A DNA stretch of 18,796 bases from Clostridia bacterium (GCA_900755895.1 CAAEIG010000166.1:1-18796), one strand, 5' to 3'. Shown: positions 1 to 7,025, counted from the first letter of the stretch. Made by a program: numbers and translations. The notes: generated by a model from the sequence alone, not told the origin.

Positions 1-411
1 GGGCCCCCCCCCCCCGCCGCTCAGCGGCGGCAGGCTGCCCAGCGCACGGCAGCCCAAAGCTCCGCTGCCCACCGGACCCAACCCCAGGAGGAGCGGGTCC
101 AGTCCCGAGTGGCGCCTGTGGCAGAGCCCCAGCCCCAGCGGACTCAGCGTCCGGCGGTTCAGGAGACCCCGGCTTGGACCACTGTCCAGCAGCAGCGGCC
201 CGCCCCCCAGCGGGAGGTCCCTCGAGTGGAGACTCCCCGGCAGGTGCGTCCTGCCAGCAATCCCTCCTTGGGTACGCCCCGGCGGGCGTCCCACGTGGTG
301 AGCAGCGTGGAGATCCCCGACCTCACCGAGGATTTCTTCAAAAAGTACGACGACCCTGCCTATGTGGAGCGGCGATTGAAGGAGCTGCAGCAGGGGGAAA
401 ATAAGGATTGA
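1..411 (+). CDS. C-terminal part of a Pro/Gln-rich protein (5' end outside window)
   Basis: The frame is open from base 1 to the TGA at 409-411, so this is the 3' part of a longer gene. About 136 residues are visible. Roughly the first 95 are low-complexity, rich in Pro, Gln, Ala, Arg and Thr, as in a disordered tail or linker. The last 40 are more ordered, with an acidic, probably helical end (VEIPDLTEDFFKKYDD, then ERRLKELQQ). A GTG at 109 could begin translation, but it has no ribosome site and the frame continues upstream, so an internal start is unlikely. The gene lies just upstream of gyrB, where Firmicutes often carry recF or a DUF370/DUF721-type gene; nothing visible here identifies any of those. 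No function is assigned. A run of 12 C at 4-15 encodes four prolines. Confidence 0.6.
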   Translation, partial: GPPPPAAQRRQAAQRTAAQSSAAHRTQPQEERVQSRVAPVAEPQPQRTQRPAVQETPAWTTVQQQRPAPQREVPRVETPRQVRPASNPSLGTPRRASHVVSSVEIPDLTEDFFKKYDDPAYVERRLKELQQGENKD

Positions 412-424
412 TCGAACACAGTTT

Positions 425-456
425 CCCGGAAGTCCCAAAAGGTCTTCCGGGTTTTC
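425..456 (+). terminator. Intrinsic terminator after the Pro/Gln-rich gene
   Basis: CCCGGAAG (425-432) pairs perfectly with CTTCCGGG (444-451) and is followed by TTTTCTT. It begins 14 bases after the upstream stop codon, as expected for a rho-independent terminator, and separates that gene from the gyrB promoter. Confidence 0.8.
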
Positions 457-495
457 TTCAGGGCGGTTTTCCCAGGGGTTTTCAACGATTGTCTG

Positions 496-524
496 TTTAC
501 AACTGGTGGAAAATCTGCTATACT
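496..524 (+). promoter_or_regulatory. Sigma-A promoter for gyrB
   Basis: The -35 box is TTTACA (496-501) and the -10 box TATACT (519-524), with a 17-base spacer. A TG at 516-517 gives an extended -10. Transcription should start near 531, leaving a leader of about 100 bases before gyrB. Confidence 0.8.
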
Positions 525-572
525 AATAAATAGGAAAAAAAGCTTCCAAAAGTTGAGAAAAGCCCCAAAAGG

Positions 573-597
573 CCGGGCATCACAGCCCGGTTTTTCT
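573..597 (+). terminator. Terminator hairpin inside the gyrB leader (possible attenuator)
   Basis: CCGGGC (573-578) pairs with GCCCGG (585-590), followed by TTTTTCTT. It lies after the gyrB promoter and before the gyrB ribosome site, so it would act on the gyrB transcript itself. GCCC at 562-565 can instead pair with GGGC at 575-578, which would break the terminator stem; that would be an antiterminator form. The leader function is inference. Confidence 0.6.
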
Positions 598-634
598 TGT
601 GGGCGGCCGTTTCCCGAAATAGGAGGGTTCTTGT

Positions 635-2614
635 TTGGAAATCAATGAAATGACGGATATGACCATGTCTGAAAAAGCCTACGACGGCGACCAAATTCAG
701 GTCCTGGAAGGGCTGGAGGCCGTCCGCAAGCGTCCCGGTATGTACATCGGTTCCACCGGGCCTCGAGGGCTGCATCACCTGGTTTATGAGATCGTGGACA
801 ACTCCATCGACGAGGCCTTGGCCGGCTTCTGCGATATGATCACCGTGTCGCTGCTGCCGGGCAATGTTGTCTGTGTCACCGACAACGGCCGCGGCATCCC
901 TGTGGGCGTGCAGCATAAAACCGGCCTGCCCGCTGTCACTGTGGTGTTCACCATCCTTCACGCCGGCGGCAAGTTCGGCGGCGGCAGCTACAAAGTCTCC
1001 GGCGGTCTCCACGGCGTGGGCGCCTCGGTGGTCAACGCCCTGTCCACTTGGTTGGAGGTGGAGGTGGTCTCCGAGGGCCATCTGTACTTCCAGCGCTTTG
1101 AGCGGGGACACGCTGTCACCCAGCTGGAGGATCGTGGTCCTGCTCCCGAAGGCAGGCAGCGGGGCACTACGGTGCGGTTCCAGGCCGACCCGGAGATCTT
1201 CAAGGAGACCACGGTGTATGAGTACGACGTGCTCCAGAAGCGTCTGCGGGAGCAGGCCTTCTTAAACGCCGGGGTGCACATCCGGCTCACCGATGAGCGG
1301 CCCCAGCAGGACCGCGCCCAGGAGGAGCAGGATCGGGAGACGCCCTATCAGAACGACTACTGCTATGAGGGCGGTATCCGCTCCTTTGTGGAGTTCATCA
1401 ACGCCAACAAGGACGTGATTCATTCCGATGTGATTCACTTTTCCGCCGTGGCCCAGGATGAAAATTCCACCGCTGAGGTGGCTATGCAGTATACCGACTC
1501 CTACCAGGAGCAGATTCTGAGCTTTGCCAACAACATCCACACCACCGACGGCGGCACCCATGAGGACGGCTTCAAGCGCTCCCTCACCCGGGTGATGAAC
1601 GACTATGCCCGCAAGTACAACATCCTCAAGGACAGCGACAAGAACCTCTCCGGCGAGGACGTCCGAGAGGGCTTGACCTGCGTCATCAGCGTCAAGCTGA
1701 AGGAGGCCCAGTTTGAGGGCCAGACCAAGGCAAAGCTGGGCAATACGGAGATCAGCTCCCTGGTGAGCTCCATGCTCTACGACAAGATGATGACCTACCT
1801 GGAGGAAAACCCCTCCGTGGCCCGGACCATCTTTGACAAGGCGTTGTCCGCTTCCCGTGCTCGGGAGGCAGCCCGGAAGGCCCGGGATCTGGCCCGGCGG
1901 AAGACGGCGCTGGAGTCCACCACCCTGCCCGGCAAGCTGGCCGACTGCCAGAGCCGCAACGTGGAGGAAACAGAAATCTACATCGTGGAGGGCGACTCCG
2001 CAGGAGGCTCCGCAAAGGGCGGCCGGGACCGGAAGTTCCAGGCCATCCTCCCCCTGTGGGGCAAGATGCTCAACGTGGAAAAGGCCCGCTTGGACAAGGT
2101 GTACTCCAACGAGAAGCTGATGCCCGTGGTCATGGCCCTGGGCACCGGTATCGGCGAGGACTTTGACCTCTCCAAGCTGCGGTACGGCAAGATCATCATC
2201 ATGGCCGATGCCGACGTGGACGGCTCCCACATTCGGACGCTGCTGCTGACCTTCTTCTTCCGGTTCATGCGTCCTCTGGTGGAGGAGGGCCACGTGTACT
2301 TGGCTCAGCCTCCCCTGTTCCGGATCACCAAGGGCAAGCGCCACTATTACGCTTTCTCCGACACCCAGAGAGACCAGATCATGGCGGACCTGGGCGGCGG
2401 CTATGAGATCCAGCGGTACAAGGGCTTGGGCGAAATGGACTCCGAGCAGCTGTGGGAGACCACTATGAATCCCGAGACCCGCACCATGCGCCGGGTGGAG
2501 GTGGAGGACGCCATCGAGGCTGACGAGGTGTTCACCGTGCTCATGGGCGACAAGGTGGAGCCCCGCCGGGAGTTCATCATGCGGCGGGCCAAGGAGGCCA
2601 ATTGGGATGTGTAA
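635..2614 (+). CDS. gyrB: DNA gyrase subunit B
   Basis: ATPase subunit of the A2B2 gyrase that introduces negative supercoils using ATP. The 659 residues match the shorter gram-positive form of the family. The GHKL ATPase domain comes first: catalytic Glu52 and Asn56 in YEIVDNSIDEAL, DNGRGIP at 83-89, and the ATP-lid glycine motif GGLHGVGAS at 123-131. The transducer domain follows. The TOPRIM domain has catalytic Glu452 in EGDSAGG and the metal-binding DADVDG at 525-530. A C-terminal YKGLGEM motif follows. The start is TTG at 635, chosen because AGGAGG (621-626) lies eight bases upstream; the in-frame ATGs at 650, 659 and 665 lack a site. The stop codon lies inside a 17-bp palindrome. The gene has its own promoter with a terminator in the leader. 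Confidence 0.97.
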   Translation: MEINEMTDMTMSEKAYDGDQIQVLEGLEAVRKRPGMYIGSTGPRGLHHLVYEIVDNSIDEALAGFCDMITVSLLPGNVVCVTDNGRGIPVGVQHKTGLPAVTVVFTILHAGGKFGGGSYKVSGGLHGVGASVVNALSTWLEVEVVSEGHLYFQRFERGHAVTQLEDRGPAPEGRQRGTTVRFQADPEIFKETTVYEYDVLQKRLREQAFLNAGVHIRLTDERPQQDRAQEEQDRETPYQNDYCYEGGIRSFVEFINANKDVIHSDVIHFSAVAQDENSTAEVAMQYTDSYQEQILSFANNIHTTDGGTHEDGFKRSLTRVMNDYARKYNILKDSDKNLSGEDVREGLTCVISVKLKEAQFEGQTKAKLGNTEISSLVSSMLYDKMMTYLEENPSVARTIFDKALSASRAREAARKARDLARRKTALESTTLPGKLADCQSRNVEETEIYIVEGDSAGGSAKGGRDRKFQAILPLWGKMLNVEKARLDKVYSNEKLMPVVMALGTGIGEDFDLSKLRYGKIIIMADADVDGSHIRTLLLTFFFRFMRPLVEEGHVYLAQPPLFRITKGKRHYYAFSDTQRDQIMADLGGGYEIQRYKGLGEMDSEQLWETTMNPETRTMRRVEVEDAIEADEVFTVLMGDKVEPRREFIMRRAKEANWDV

Positions 2615-2642
2615 ACTTTTGCGGAGCAAAAGTTTACACATC
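2606..2642. repeat. 17-bp perfect palindrome spanning the gyrB stop codon
   Basis: Bases 2606-2622 (GATGTGTAAACTTTTGC) are perfectly complementary to 2626-2642, with a 3-base loop GGA. The gyrB stop TAA (2612-2614) sits in the left arm. No T-tract follows, so this is not a normal intrinsic terminator. It opens a hairpin-dense stretch. Confidence 0.85.
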
Positions 2643-2698
2643 GAGAATTTCTTGGAGGTTTGAAAACCTCCATCCTGCTACGCAGGACCGAAATTCTC
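2643..2698. repeat. Three-way-junction fold: outer stem with two inner hairpins
   Basis: The outer stem is GAGAATTTC (2643-2651) with GAAATTCTC (2690-2698). Inside are GGAGGTTT (2654-2661) with AAACCTCC (2664-2671), and CCTGC (2674-2678) with GCAGG (2682-2686) around loop TAC. All stems are perfect. The fold abuts the palindrome at 2606-2642 with no gap. Confidence 0.75.
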
Positions 2699-2823
2699 TA
2701 TGGGAACTACCAGGAGAAAAGTCCTCTTTTGCTTCGCAAAACTGGGGTTTCTCTCGGGAACTTCCATTAGGAAAGGCCCCACATCCTGCTGGTGCAGGAG
2801 CGGGATTCTCTATAAGGAATACC
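2671..2823. repeat. Degenerate direct repeat of about 42 bases, two copies
   Basis: 2671-2711 and 2782-2823 align over about 42 bases with roughly three quarters identity. Both run CATCCTGC, a short loop, GCAGG, then ATTCTCTAT and an ACC end. The first has loop TAC and the second loop TGGT, and each keeps its 5-bp stem. Between them lies a further triloop hairpin, TTTTGC-TTC-GCAAAA (2727-2741), and GAGAAA (2714-2719) can pair with TTTCTC (2748-2753). Confidence 0.6.
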
Positions 2824-2826
2824 ATG

Positions 2827-2953
2827 AAGTTTCAAAGAAACTTTTAGAAATGCTTTGAGCGGCCCTGGTGGGCGTTCTCAAAGAAAACATAGCGATGTTA
2901 CCGGGCGGGTGGAGAATTCCACAGCAAAAGAAATTCCTGTGGAAAATCCCGCC
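2827..2953. repeat. Further run of hairpins before the YcxB-like gene
   Basis: Four more stems follow in line. AAGTTTC (2827-2833) pairs with GAAACTT (2837-2843). CTTTGAG (2853-2859) pairs with CTCAAAG (2877-2883), enclosing GCCC-TGGT-GGGC (2862-2873). AACAT (2886-2890) pairs with ATGTT (2895-2899). GGCGGG (2904-2909) pairs with CCCGCC (2948-2953), enclosing TTCCACAG (2917-2924) with CTGTGGAA (2937-2944). Together with the preceding repeats, almost all of 2606-2953 is base-paired; no gene is supported there. Confidence 0.65.
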
Positions 2954-2985
2954 GCCCTTGGATCTTTTTGCAAAGGACGGGTTTG

Positions 2986-3489
2986 ATGGCATCCTTTCAA
3001 TTTTCCTACACCCTCACCCAGGAGGAGGCCTACCGGGGCCTGCGACTGTCGGGGGTGTACAAAGGGCTCACCGGCAAGCGGGCGGTGGTGGAATCTCTGC
3101 TGCTGGTGGTATTTTTCCTGTTTTTCCTGGTGTCCTACCTGCTGCAGCGGGGCGGGTTCGACCTGGCCATGGCGGTCATCTGCCTGATCCTGTTGGGGGC
3201 TTTGACTTTGGTGCCCCATTTGGAGATGAAACGCCGGGCCAAAACGGAGCTGCGGGAGGTTCACATCCGCATGACCACCACAAAGCTCTGGGCCACCACC
3301 CAGGCGGGGGAGCAGGAATTCCCCCTGGACGGGTCCGTGGACTTTCGAGTGGTGGGCAAGGAAAAGGATGGCAAGCTGGTGACAGGGATTTCCCCCCAGG
3401 ATGGGCTGTTGATCCTCCCAGTGCGGGCCATTCCCCAGGAAAACCGGGGCTGGGTTCTGAACCTGCTGTTGACCAAGGGCCAGGAGTGA
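2986..3489 (+). CDS. YcxB-like membrane protein
   Basis: Encodes 167 residues. The start is ATG 2986, with AAAGGA (2972-2977) eight bases upstream; an in-frame TTG at 2968 lacks a site. After a short cytoplasmic N-terminus (SFQFSYTLTQEEAYRGL), two hydrophobic segments occur near residues 34-54 and 58-76, separated by a short loop (QRGGFD). A soluble domain follows and ends with DGLLILPVRAIP. Two membrane helices followed by a domain ending in a LLILP-like strand match the YcxB-like family, whose role is unknown. It sits between gyrB and gyrA, 82 bases before gyrA on the same strand. It may be co-transcribed with gyrA, since no gyrA promoter is evident. The family call rests on overall pattern only. 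Confidence 0.7.
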   Translation: MASFQFSYTLTQEEAYRGLRLSGVYKGLTGKRAVVESLLLVVFFLFFLVSYLLQRGGFDLAMAVICLILLGALTLVPHLEMKRRAKTELREVHIRMTTTKLWATTQAGEQEFPLDGSVDFRVVGKEKDGKLVTGISPQDGLLILPVRAIPQENRGWVLNLLLTKGQE

Positions 3490-3571
3490 GCCCCGGGCGG
3501 GAAAGCCCTGAAGTTGAGAAGTAAGAAACCGGAATCTGTGCCCCAGGGGGGCAGGAAAGGCAGTTATATTC

Positions 3572-6145
3572 ATGGATCAAGAGATTACCCAGATCAACAA
3601 GGATAACGAGGGCGGCGGGCGCATCATCAACGTCAACCTGACCAAGGAGATGGAGCAGTCCTTTTTGGACTATTCCGTGTCCGTGTTGGTGGACCGCGCC
3701 CTGCCCGACGTGCGGGACGGTCTGAAGCCCGTACACCGGCGGATCCTCTACACCATGTATGAGAACACTCTGTGGCCGGAAAAGGCCTACCGCAAGTGCG
3801 CCGATACCGTGGGCACTGTGCTGGGCCGGTATCATCCCCACGGCGACGCCTCTGTGTATGACGCTCTGGTGCGTTTGGCCCAGGATTTCTCCATGCGCTA
3901 TATGCTGGTGGACGGACACGGCAACTTCGGTTCCGTGGACGGCGACCCCCCTGCCGCCTACCGATACACCGAGGCTCGTATGACCAAGCTGTCGGTGGCC
4001 ATGCTCCAGGATATCGACAAGGAAACCGTGGACATGACCTCCAACTACGACGACCGTCTCAAGGAGCCCACGGTGCTCCCCAGCCATTTCCCCAACATCC
4101 TGGTCAACGGCTCCATGGGTATTGCTGTGGGTATGGCCACCAATATCCCGCCCCACAACATGGGCGAGGTTATTGACGGCATGTGCTGCCTGATCGACAA
4201 TCCCGATGCCACCTTGGAGGAGCTGATGGAGCACATCAAGGGCCCGGACTTCCCCACCGGCGGCATCATCATGGGCAGAAGCGGCATCCGGGCGGCCTAC
4301 GCCACTGGACGGGGCCATCTGGCATTGCGGGCCCGCACGGAGATCCAGGAGAACGAGAAGACCGGCCGCTCCAAGATCATCGTCACCGAGCTGCCCTACA
4401 CCGTCAACAAGGCAAAGCTCATTGAAAATATCGCGGATCTGGTGAAGGAGAAGCGCATCGAGGGCATCTCCAACATTGACGACCACTCCGACCGCAACGG
4501 CATGCACATCGTCATTGACGTGAAGAGGGATGCCTCCCCCCAGATCGTGTTGAATAAGCTGTTTTCCTTCACCCAGCTGCAGAAGACCTTCGGCGTCATT
4601 ATGATCGCCATTGTAAACGGCGAGCCCAAGCTGTTGAATCTGCGGCAGATTCTGGAGGAGTACATCAAGTTCCAGCTGGAAGTGGTCACCCGCCGCACCC
4701 AGTTCGACTTGAAAAAAGCCCAGGACCGGGCCCACATCCTGGAGGGCTTGAAAAAGGCCATCGACATTGTGGACGAGATCATCGCCACCATCCGGGCCTG
4801 CAAAGGCGGACGGCCCGAGGCCAAGCTGGCATTGATGGAGCACTTTGGCTTTGACGATCTGCAGGCTGACGCCATCTGTAAGTTCCAGCTGGGCCAGTTG
4901 GCAGGTCTGGAGATTTTGAAGATCGAGAACGAGCTGGACGAGCTCCACGCTCACATCGCCGACCTCAACGAGATTCTCACCAGCGAGGGACGGCGGCGGG
5001 CCATCGTCAAGGACGAGGCCTTGGAGATCAAGAAGAAGTTCTCCGACGAGCGCCGCACGGAGATTGCCTCCATCAGCGGCGAGGTGGATATTGAGGACCT
5101 GATTCCCCAGGAAGAGTGCGTCCTGACCATGACCAACTTCGGCTATGTGAAGCGCCAGAAGACGGACGACTACCACCAGCAGAAGCGAGGCGGACGAGGC
5201 GTCAACGCCATGAACCGCCGGGACGAGGACGTGGCTACGGAGATCTTTGTCACCGGCAGCCACGACTATGTGATGTTCTTCTCCACCCTGGGCAGGGTGT
5301 ACAAGCTCAAGTGCTACGAAGTGCCTGAGGGCTCCCGTACCAGCCGGGGCATGAACATCAAGAACCTGCTGCCCTTGCAGAATGATGAGGGCATCAGCTC
5401 CATGATCCGGGTGACGGACTTTGACGAGGATAAATACCTGGTGATGGTCACCAAGAACGGCGTCATCAAGCGGACCCGGCTGTCCGCTTTCGACACTGCT
5501 CGTAAGGGCGGCCTGATCGCCCTGGATCTGGCTGAGGGCGACGAGCTCAGCTGGGTGCGGGTCACCAGCGGCAACGACGACTTGATCGTGGCTACCAAGA
5601 AGGGTATGGCCATCCGCTTCCACGAGACGGACATCCGTGAAATGGGCCGTACTGCCCGGGGCGTCCGGGTGATGAAGCTGGCCCCCGGCGATCGGATCGT
5701 GGGCATGTCCATCCTGCGGGAGGGCGGTTTGGTGCTCACTGTCACCGAGACGGGCTTCGGACGGCTCTCCGACCAGGAGAACTACCGCATCCAGAAGCGG
5801 GGCGGCAAGGGACTCTTGAACTACCACACCGAGAAGTTTGGCGATGTGGCCGCCATCAAGGTGGTGGATATGGACGACGACGTGATCCTCATCTCCGAGG
5901 ACGGCGTGATCATCCGTATCGCAGCCAGCTCCATCCGCGTGTGTGCCCGGCCCAGTAAGGGCGTCCGGGTGATGAAGGTTCAGGAGGGCAGTAAGGTGGT
6001 CACCTTGGCCCGTGTGCCCCATGAGGAGGACGAAGTGGACCAGGTGGAGATTGAGGACGACGGCACCGCGGACGAAGGCTCTGATACCCCTGACGAACCG
6101 GAGGAGGAGCTTGTAGAGGACGTGGAAGAAGAGGACGAAACTTAA
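3572..6145 (+). CDS. gyrA: DNA gyrase subunit A
   Basis: DNA breakage-reunion subunit of gyrase, 857 residues. The winged-helix DNA-binding part includes YHPHGDASVYD at 87-97. Catalytic Tyr132 lies in AAYRYTEARM. The tower and coiled-coil region is around 340-500. The C-terminal beta-pinwheel carries the GyrA box QKRGGRG at 537-543, which marks a true gyrase rather than topoisomerase IV, and a second QKRGGKG-type element later. The tail, from about residue 818, is strongly acidic, as in regulated gyrase C-termini. The start is ATG 3572, with a purine-rich AGGAAAGG at 3553-3560. Position 93, equivalent to E. coli Ser83, is Ala, while the acidic Asp97 (E. coli Asp87) is kept. The stop TAA forms the first bases of a 48-bp inverted repeat. 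Confidence 0.97.
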   Translation: MDQEITQINKDNEGGGRIINVNLTKEMEQSFLDYSVSVLVDRALPDVRDGLKPVHRRILYTMYENTLWPEKAYRKCADTVGTVLGRYHPHGDASVYDALVRLAQDFSMRYMLVDGHGNFGSVDGDPPAAYRYTEARMTKLSVAMLQDIDKETVDMTSNYDDRLKEPTVLPSHFPNILVNGSMGIAVGMATNIPPHNMGEVIDGMCCLIDNPDATLEELMEHIKGPDFPTGGIIMGRSGIRAAYATGRGHLALRARTEIQENEKTGRSKIIVTELPYTVNKAKLIENIADLVKEKRIEGISNIDDHSDRNGMHIVIDVKRDASPQIVLNKLFSFTQLQKTFGVIMIAIVNGEPKLLNLRQILEEYIKFQLEVVTRRTQFDLKKAQDRAHILEGLKKAIDIVDEIIATIRACKGGRPEAKLALMEHFGFDDLQADAICKFQLGQLAGLEILKIENELDELHAHIADLNEILTSEGRRRAIVKDEALEIKKKFSDERRTEIASISGEVDIEDLIPQEECVLTMTNFGYVKRQKTDDYHQQKRGGRGVNAMNRRDEDVATEIFVTGSHDYVMFFSTLGRVYKLKCYEVPEGSRTSRGMNIKNLLPLQNDEGISSMIRVTDFDEDKYLVMVTKNGVIKRTRLSAFDTARKGGLIALDLAEGDELSWVRVTSGNDDLIVATKKGMAIRFHETDIREMGRTARGVRVMKLAPGDRIVGMSILREGGLVLTVTETGFGRLSDQENYRIQKRGGKGLLNYHTEKFGDVAAIKVVDMDDDVILISEDGVIIRIAASSIRVCARPSKGVRVMKVQEGSKVVTLARVPHEEDEVDQVEIEDDGTADEGSDTPDEPEEELVEDVEEEDET

Positions 6146-6190
6146 AAGTTTTCGCAGTACGTCCGAAGGACGTACTTGCCTTCTTTCAAA
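6143..6190 (+). repeat. 48-bp stop-anchored inverted repeat, copy A (after gyrA)
   Basis: Starts exactly at the gyrA stop TAA and is a perfect reverse complement of 6510-6557. Inside it, AGTACGTCC (6156-6164) pairs with GGACGTACT (6168-6176) around loop GAA. Similarity to the other copy extends nine bases into the coding sequence with two mismatches (6134-6142). Confidence 0.9.
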
Positions 6191-6283
6191 AAGGCGCGAC
6201 CTTGCCTTTAAAAACGGCGAAGCCGTAAAAAGAAAGTAGGCCATTCAGCCGCATGCGCCCGCAGGGCGGTAGGCTGGATGGCC
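6191..6283. repeat. Hairpin-rich extension of repeat copy A
   Basis: Contains ACGGC-GAA-GCCGT (6214-6226). A nested fold follows: GGCCATTCAGCC (6239-6250) with GGCTGGATGGCC (6272-6283), one T-G wobble, enclosing CGCCC-GCA-GGGCG (6256-6268). Copy B has the same layout, including a CGGC-NNN-GCCG hairpin next to an A/T run, although its sequence differs. Confidence 0.6.
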
Positions 6284-6301
6284 GGCCCTCTTACACCAAG
6301 T

Positions 6302-6340
6302 AAAAAAGGACATTCCAGCTCACGCTGGAATGTCCTTTTC
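6302..6340. terminator. Bidirectional intrinsic terminator between gyrA and the DUF1622 gene
   Basis: A perfect 16-bp stem, 6304-6319 with 6324-6339, has loop TCAC. It has an A-run on the left and TTTT on the right, so it gives a U-tract on both strands. It is placed for the convergent genes gyrA (+) and DUF1622 (-). Confidence 0.9.
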
Positions 6341-6408
6341 TCATTCCTTTTCTAAGTTTTGGGGTGGGGATTCCGCTCTGGATGGGGCTTCTTCTGGAGG
6401 TCCGCTCA

Positions 6409-6509
6409 CAGGGCTACAGCCCTTTGGGCTGGCGCGCCCTGTTCGCTGGTTCTTTTTTCGGCTGCGCCGGTTAGGACCTTGGGGGCGCTGCCCCCAAACC
6501 CCTGCAGCC
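6409..6509. repeat. Hairpin-rich extension of repeat copy B
   Basis: Contains CAGGGC (6409-6414) with GCCCTG (6436-6441), enclosing CAGCCC-TTT-GGGCTG (6417-6431). Next come CGGC-TGC-GCCG (6459-6469) and an 8-bp stem TTGGGGGC (6479-6486) with GCCCCCAA (6490-6497) around loop GCT. Each of the inner stems has a three-base loop, as in copy A and after gyrB. No gene is supported in 6146-6554. Confidence 0.65.
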
Positions 6510-6557
6510 TTTGAAAGAAGGCAAGTACGTCCTTCGGACGTACTGCGAAAACTTTTA
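6510..6557 (-). repeat. 48-bp stop-anchored inverted repeat, copy B (after the DUF1622 gene)
   Basis: Perfect reverse complement of 6143-6190. Read on the minus strand, it starts exactly at the stop TAA (6555-6557) of the DUF1622 gene, so both convergent genes are followed by the same 48 bases in gene orientation. Confidence 0.9.
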
Positions 6558-6974
6558 GGTTTCCTCTTTTTCTCGCTCGTCTGCGATTTGCTGGGCTTTC
6601 AGCTCCCGGAACTCCTTATTCAAATTGGCCTCCGCTTCGGCTTCCTCATTCTTGATCTCCCAATGGAGCAAAAAGGTCAGCGCTGCCCGCAATGCGATGA
6701 TGGCTCCCACGATGGCGATTTCTTTCAAGTCCCGGACGATCACGGTACGGAGAATCTCACTGCCCAGCTTGAACTCCAGGCACAGGGCCATACCCTTGGC
6801 CAGGTTCAGCCGGACCATGGGATCATGACGGATATAGTTGACCACGCCCCGGATGCCCGCCACAATCAGCACGATCACTCCCACCAGCTCAAACAGGTGG
6901 ATGGCGTTGGACACCAGCACGTCCAAAAGGTCTTCCATGAAGAACTCAAAGGTTTCGGCAATGGATAACAGCAA
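6555..6974 (-). CDS. DUF1622 family membrane protein
   Basis: Encodes 139 residues. An N-terminal amphipathic stretch is followed by a membrane helix near 27-45 (IHLFELVGVIVLIVAGI). Then comes the family core GMALCLEFKLGSEILRT near 81-97, and a second hydrophobic segment (IAIVGAIIALRAALTFLLHWEI) ends with the typical HWEI/LEREI-like motif. The C-terminal 30 residues are charged and probably coiled. DUF1622 proteins are small membrane proteins of unknown function. The start is TTG (6974), with AGGAG complementary to 6984-6988, nine bases upstream. It has its own promoter (7026-7054) and converges on gyrA. Its last residues, EET, resemble the DET end of GyrA because the repeat similarity reaches into the coding ends. 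Confidence 0.85.
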   Translation of the reverse strand: MLLSIAETFEFFMEDLLDVLVSNAIHLFELVGVIVLIVAGIRGVVNYIRHDPMVRLNLAKGMALCLEFKLGSEILRTVIVRDLKEIAIVGAIIALRAALTFLLHWEIKNEEAEAEANLNKEFRELKAQQIADEREKEET

Positions 6975-7025
6975 AGCAGTCAGCTCCTTTTCCCTATGTA
7001 TGGGAGGGGTTGCGAATATGGTTTT

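Noticed and set aside
2602..2847. Small open frames on both strands in the hairpin array
   Set aside because: They consist of the inverted and direct repeats, overlap the gyrB end and lack ribosome sites.
2606..2953. CRISPR array
   Set aside because: The repeats are palindromes of differing sequence, with no constant repeat length and no regular unique spacers.
3176..6244. Minus-strand open frame of about 1000 codons opposite gyrA
   Set aside because: It is a shadow of GC-rich codon use in gyrA, rich in His, Val, Leu and Asp as antisense frames are, with no family motif.
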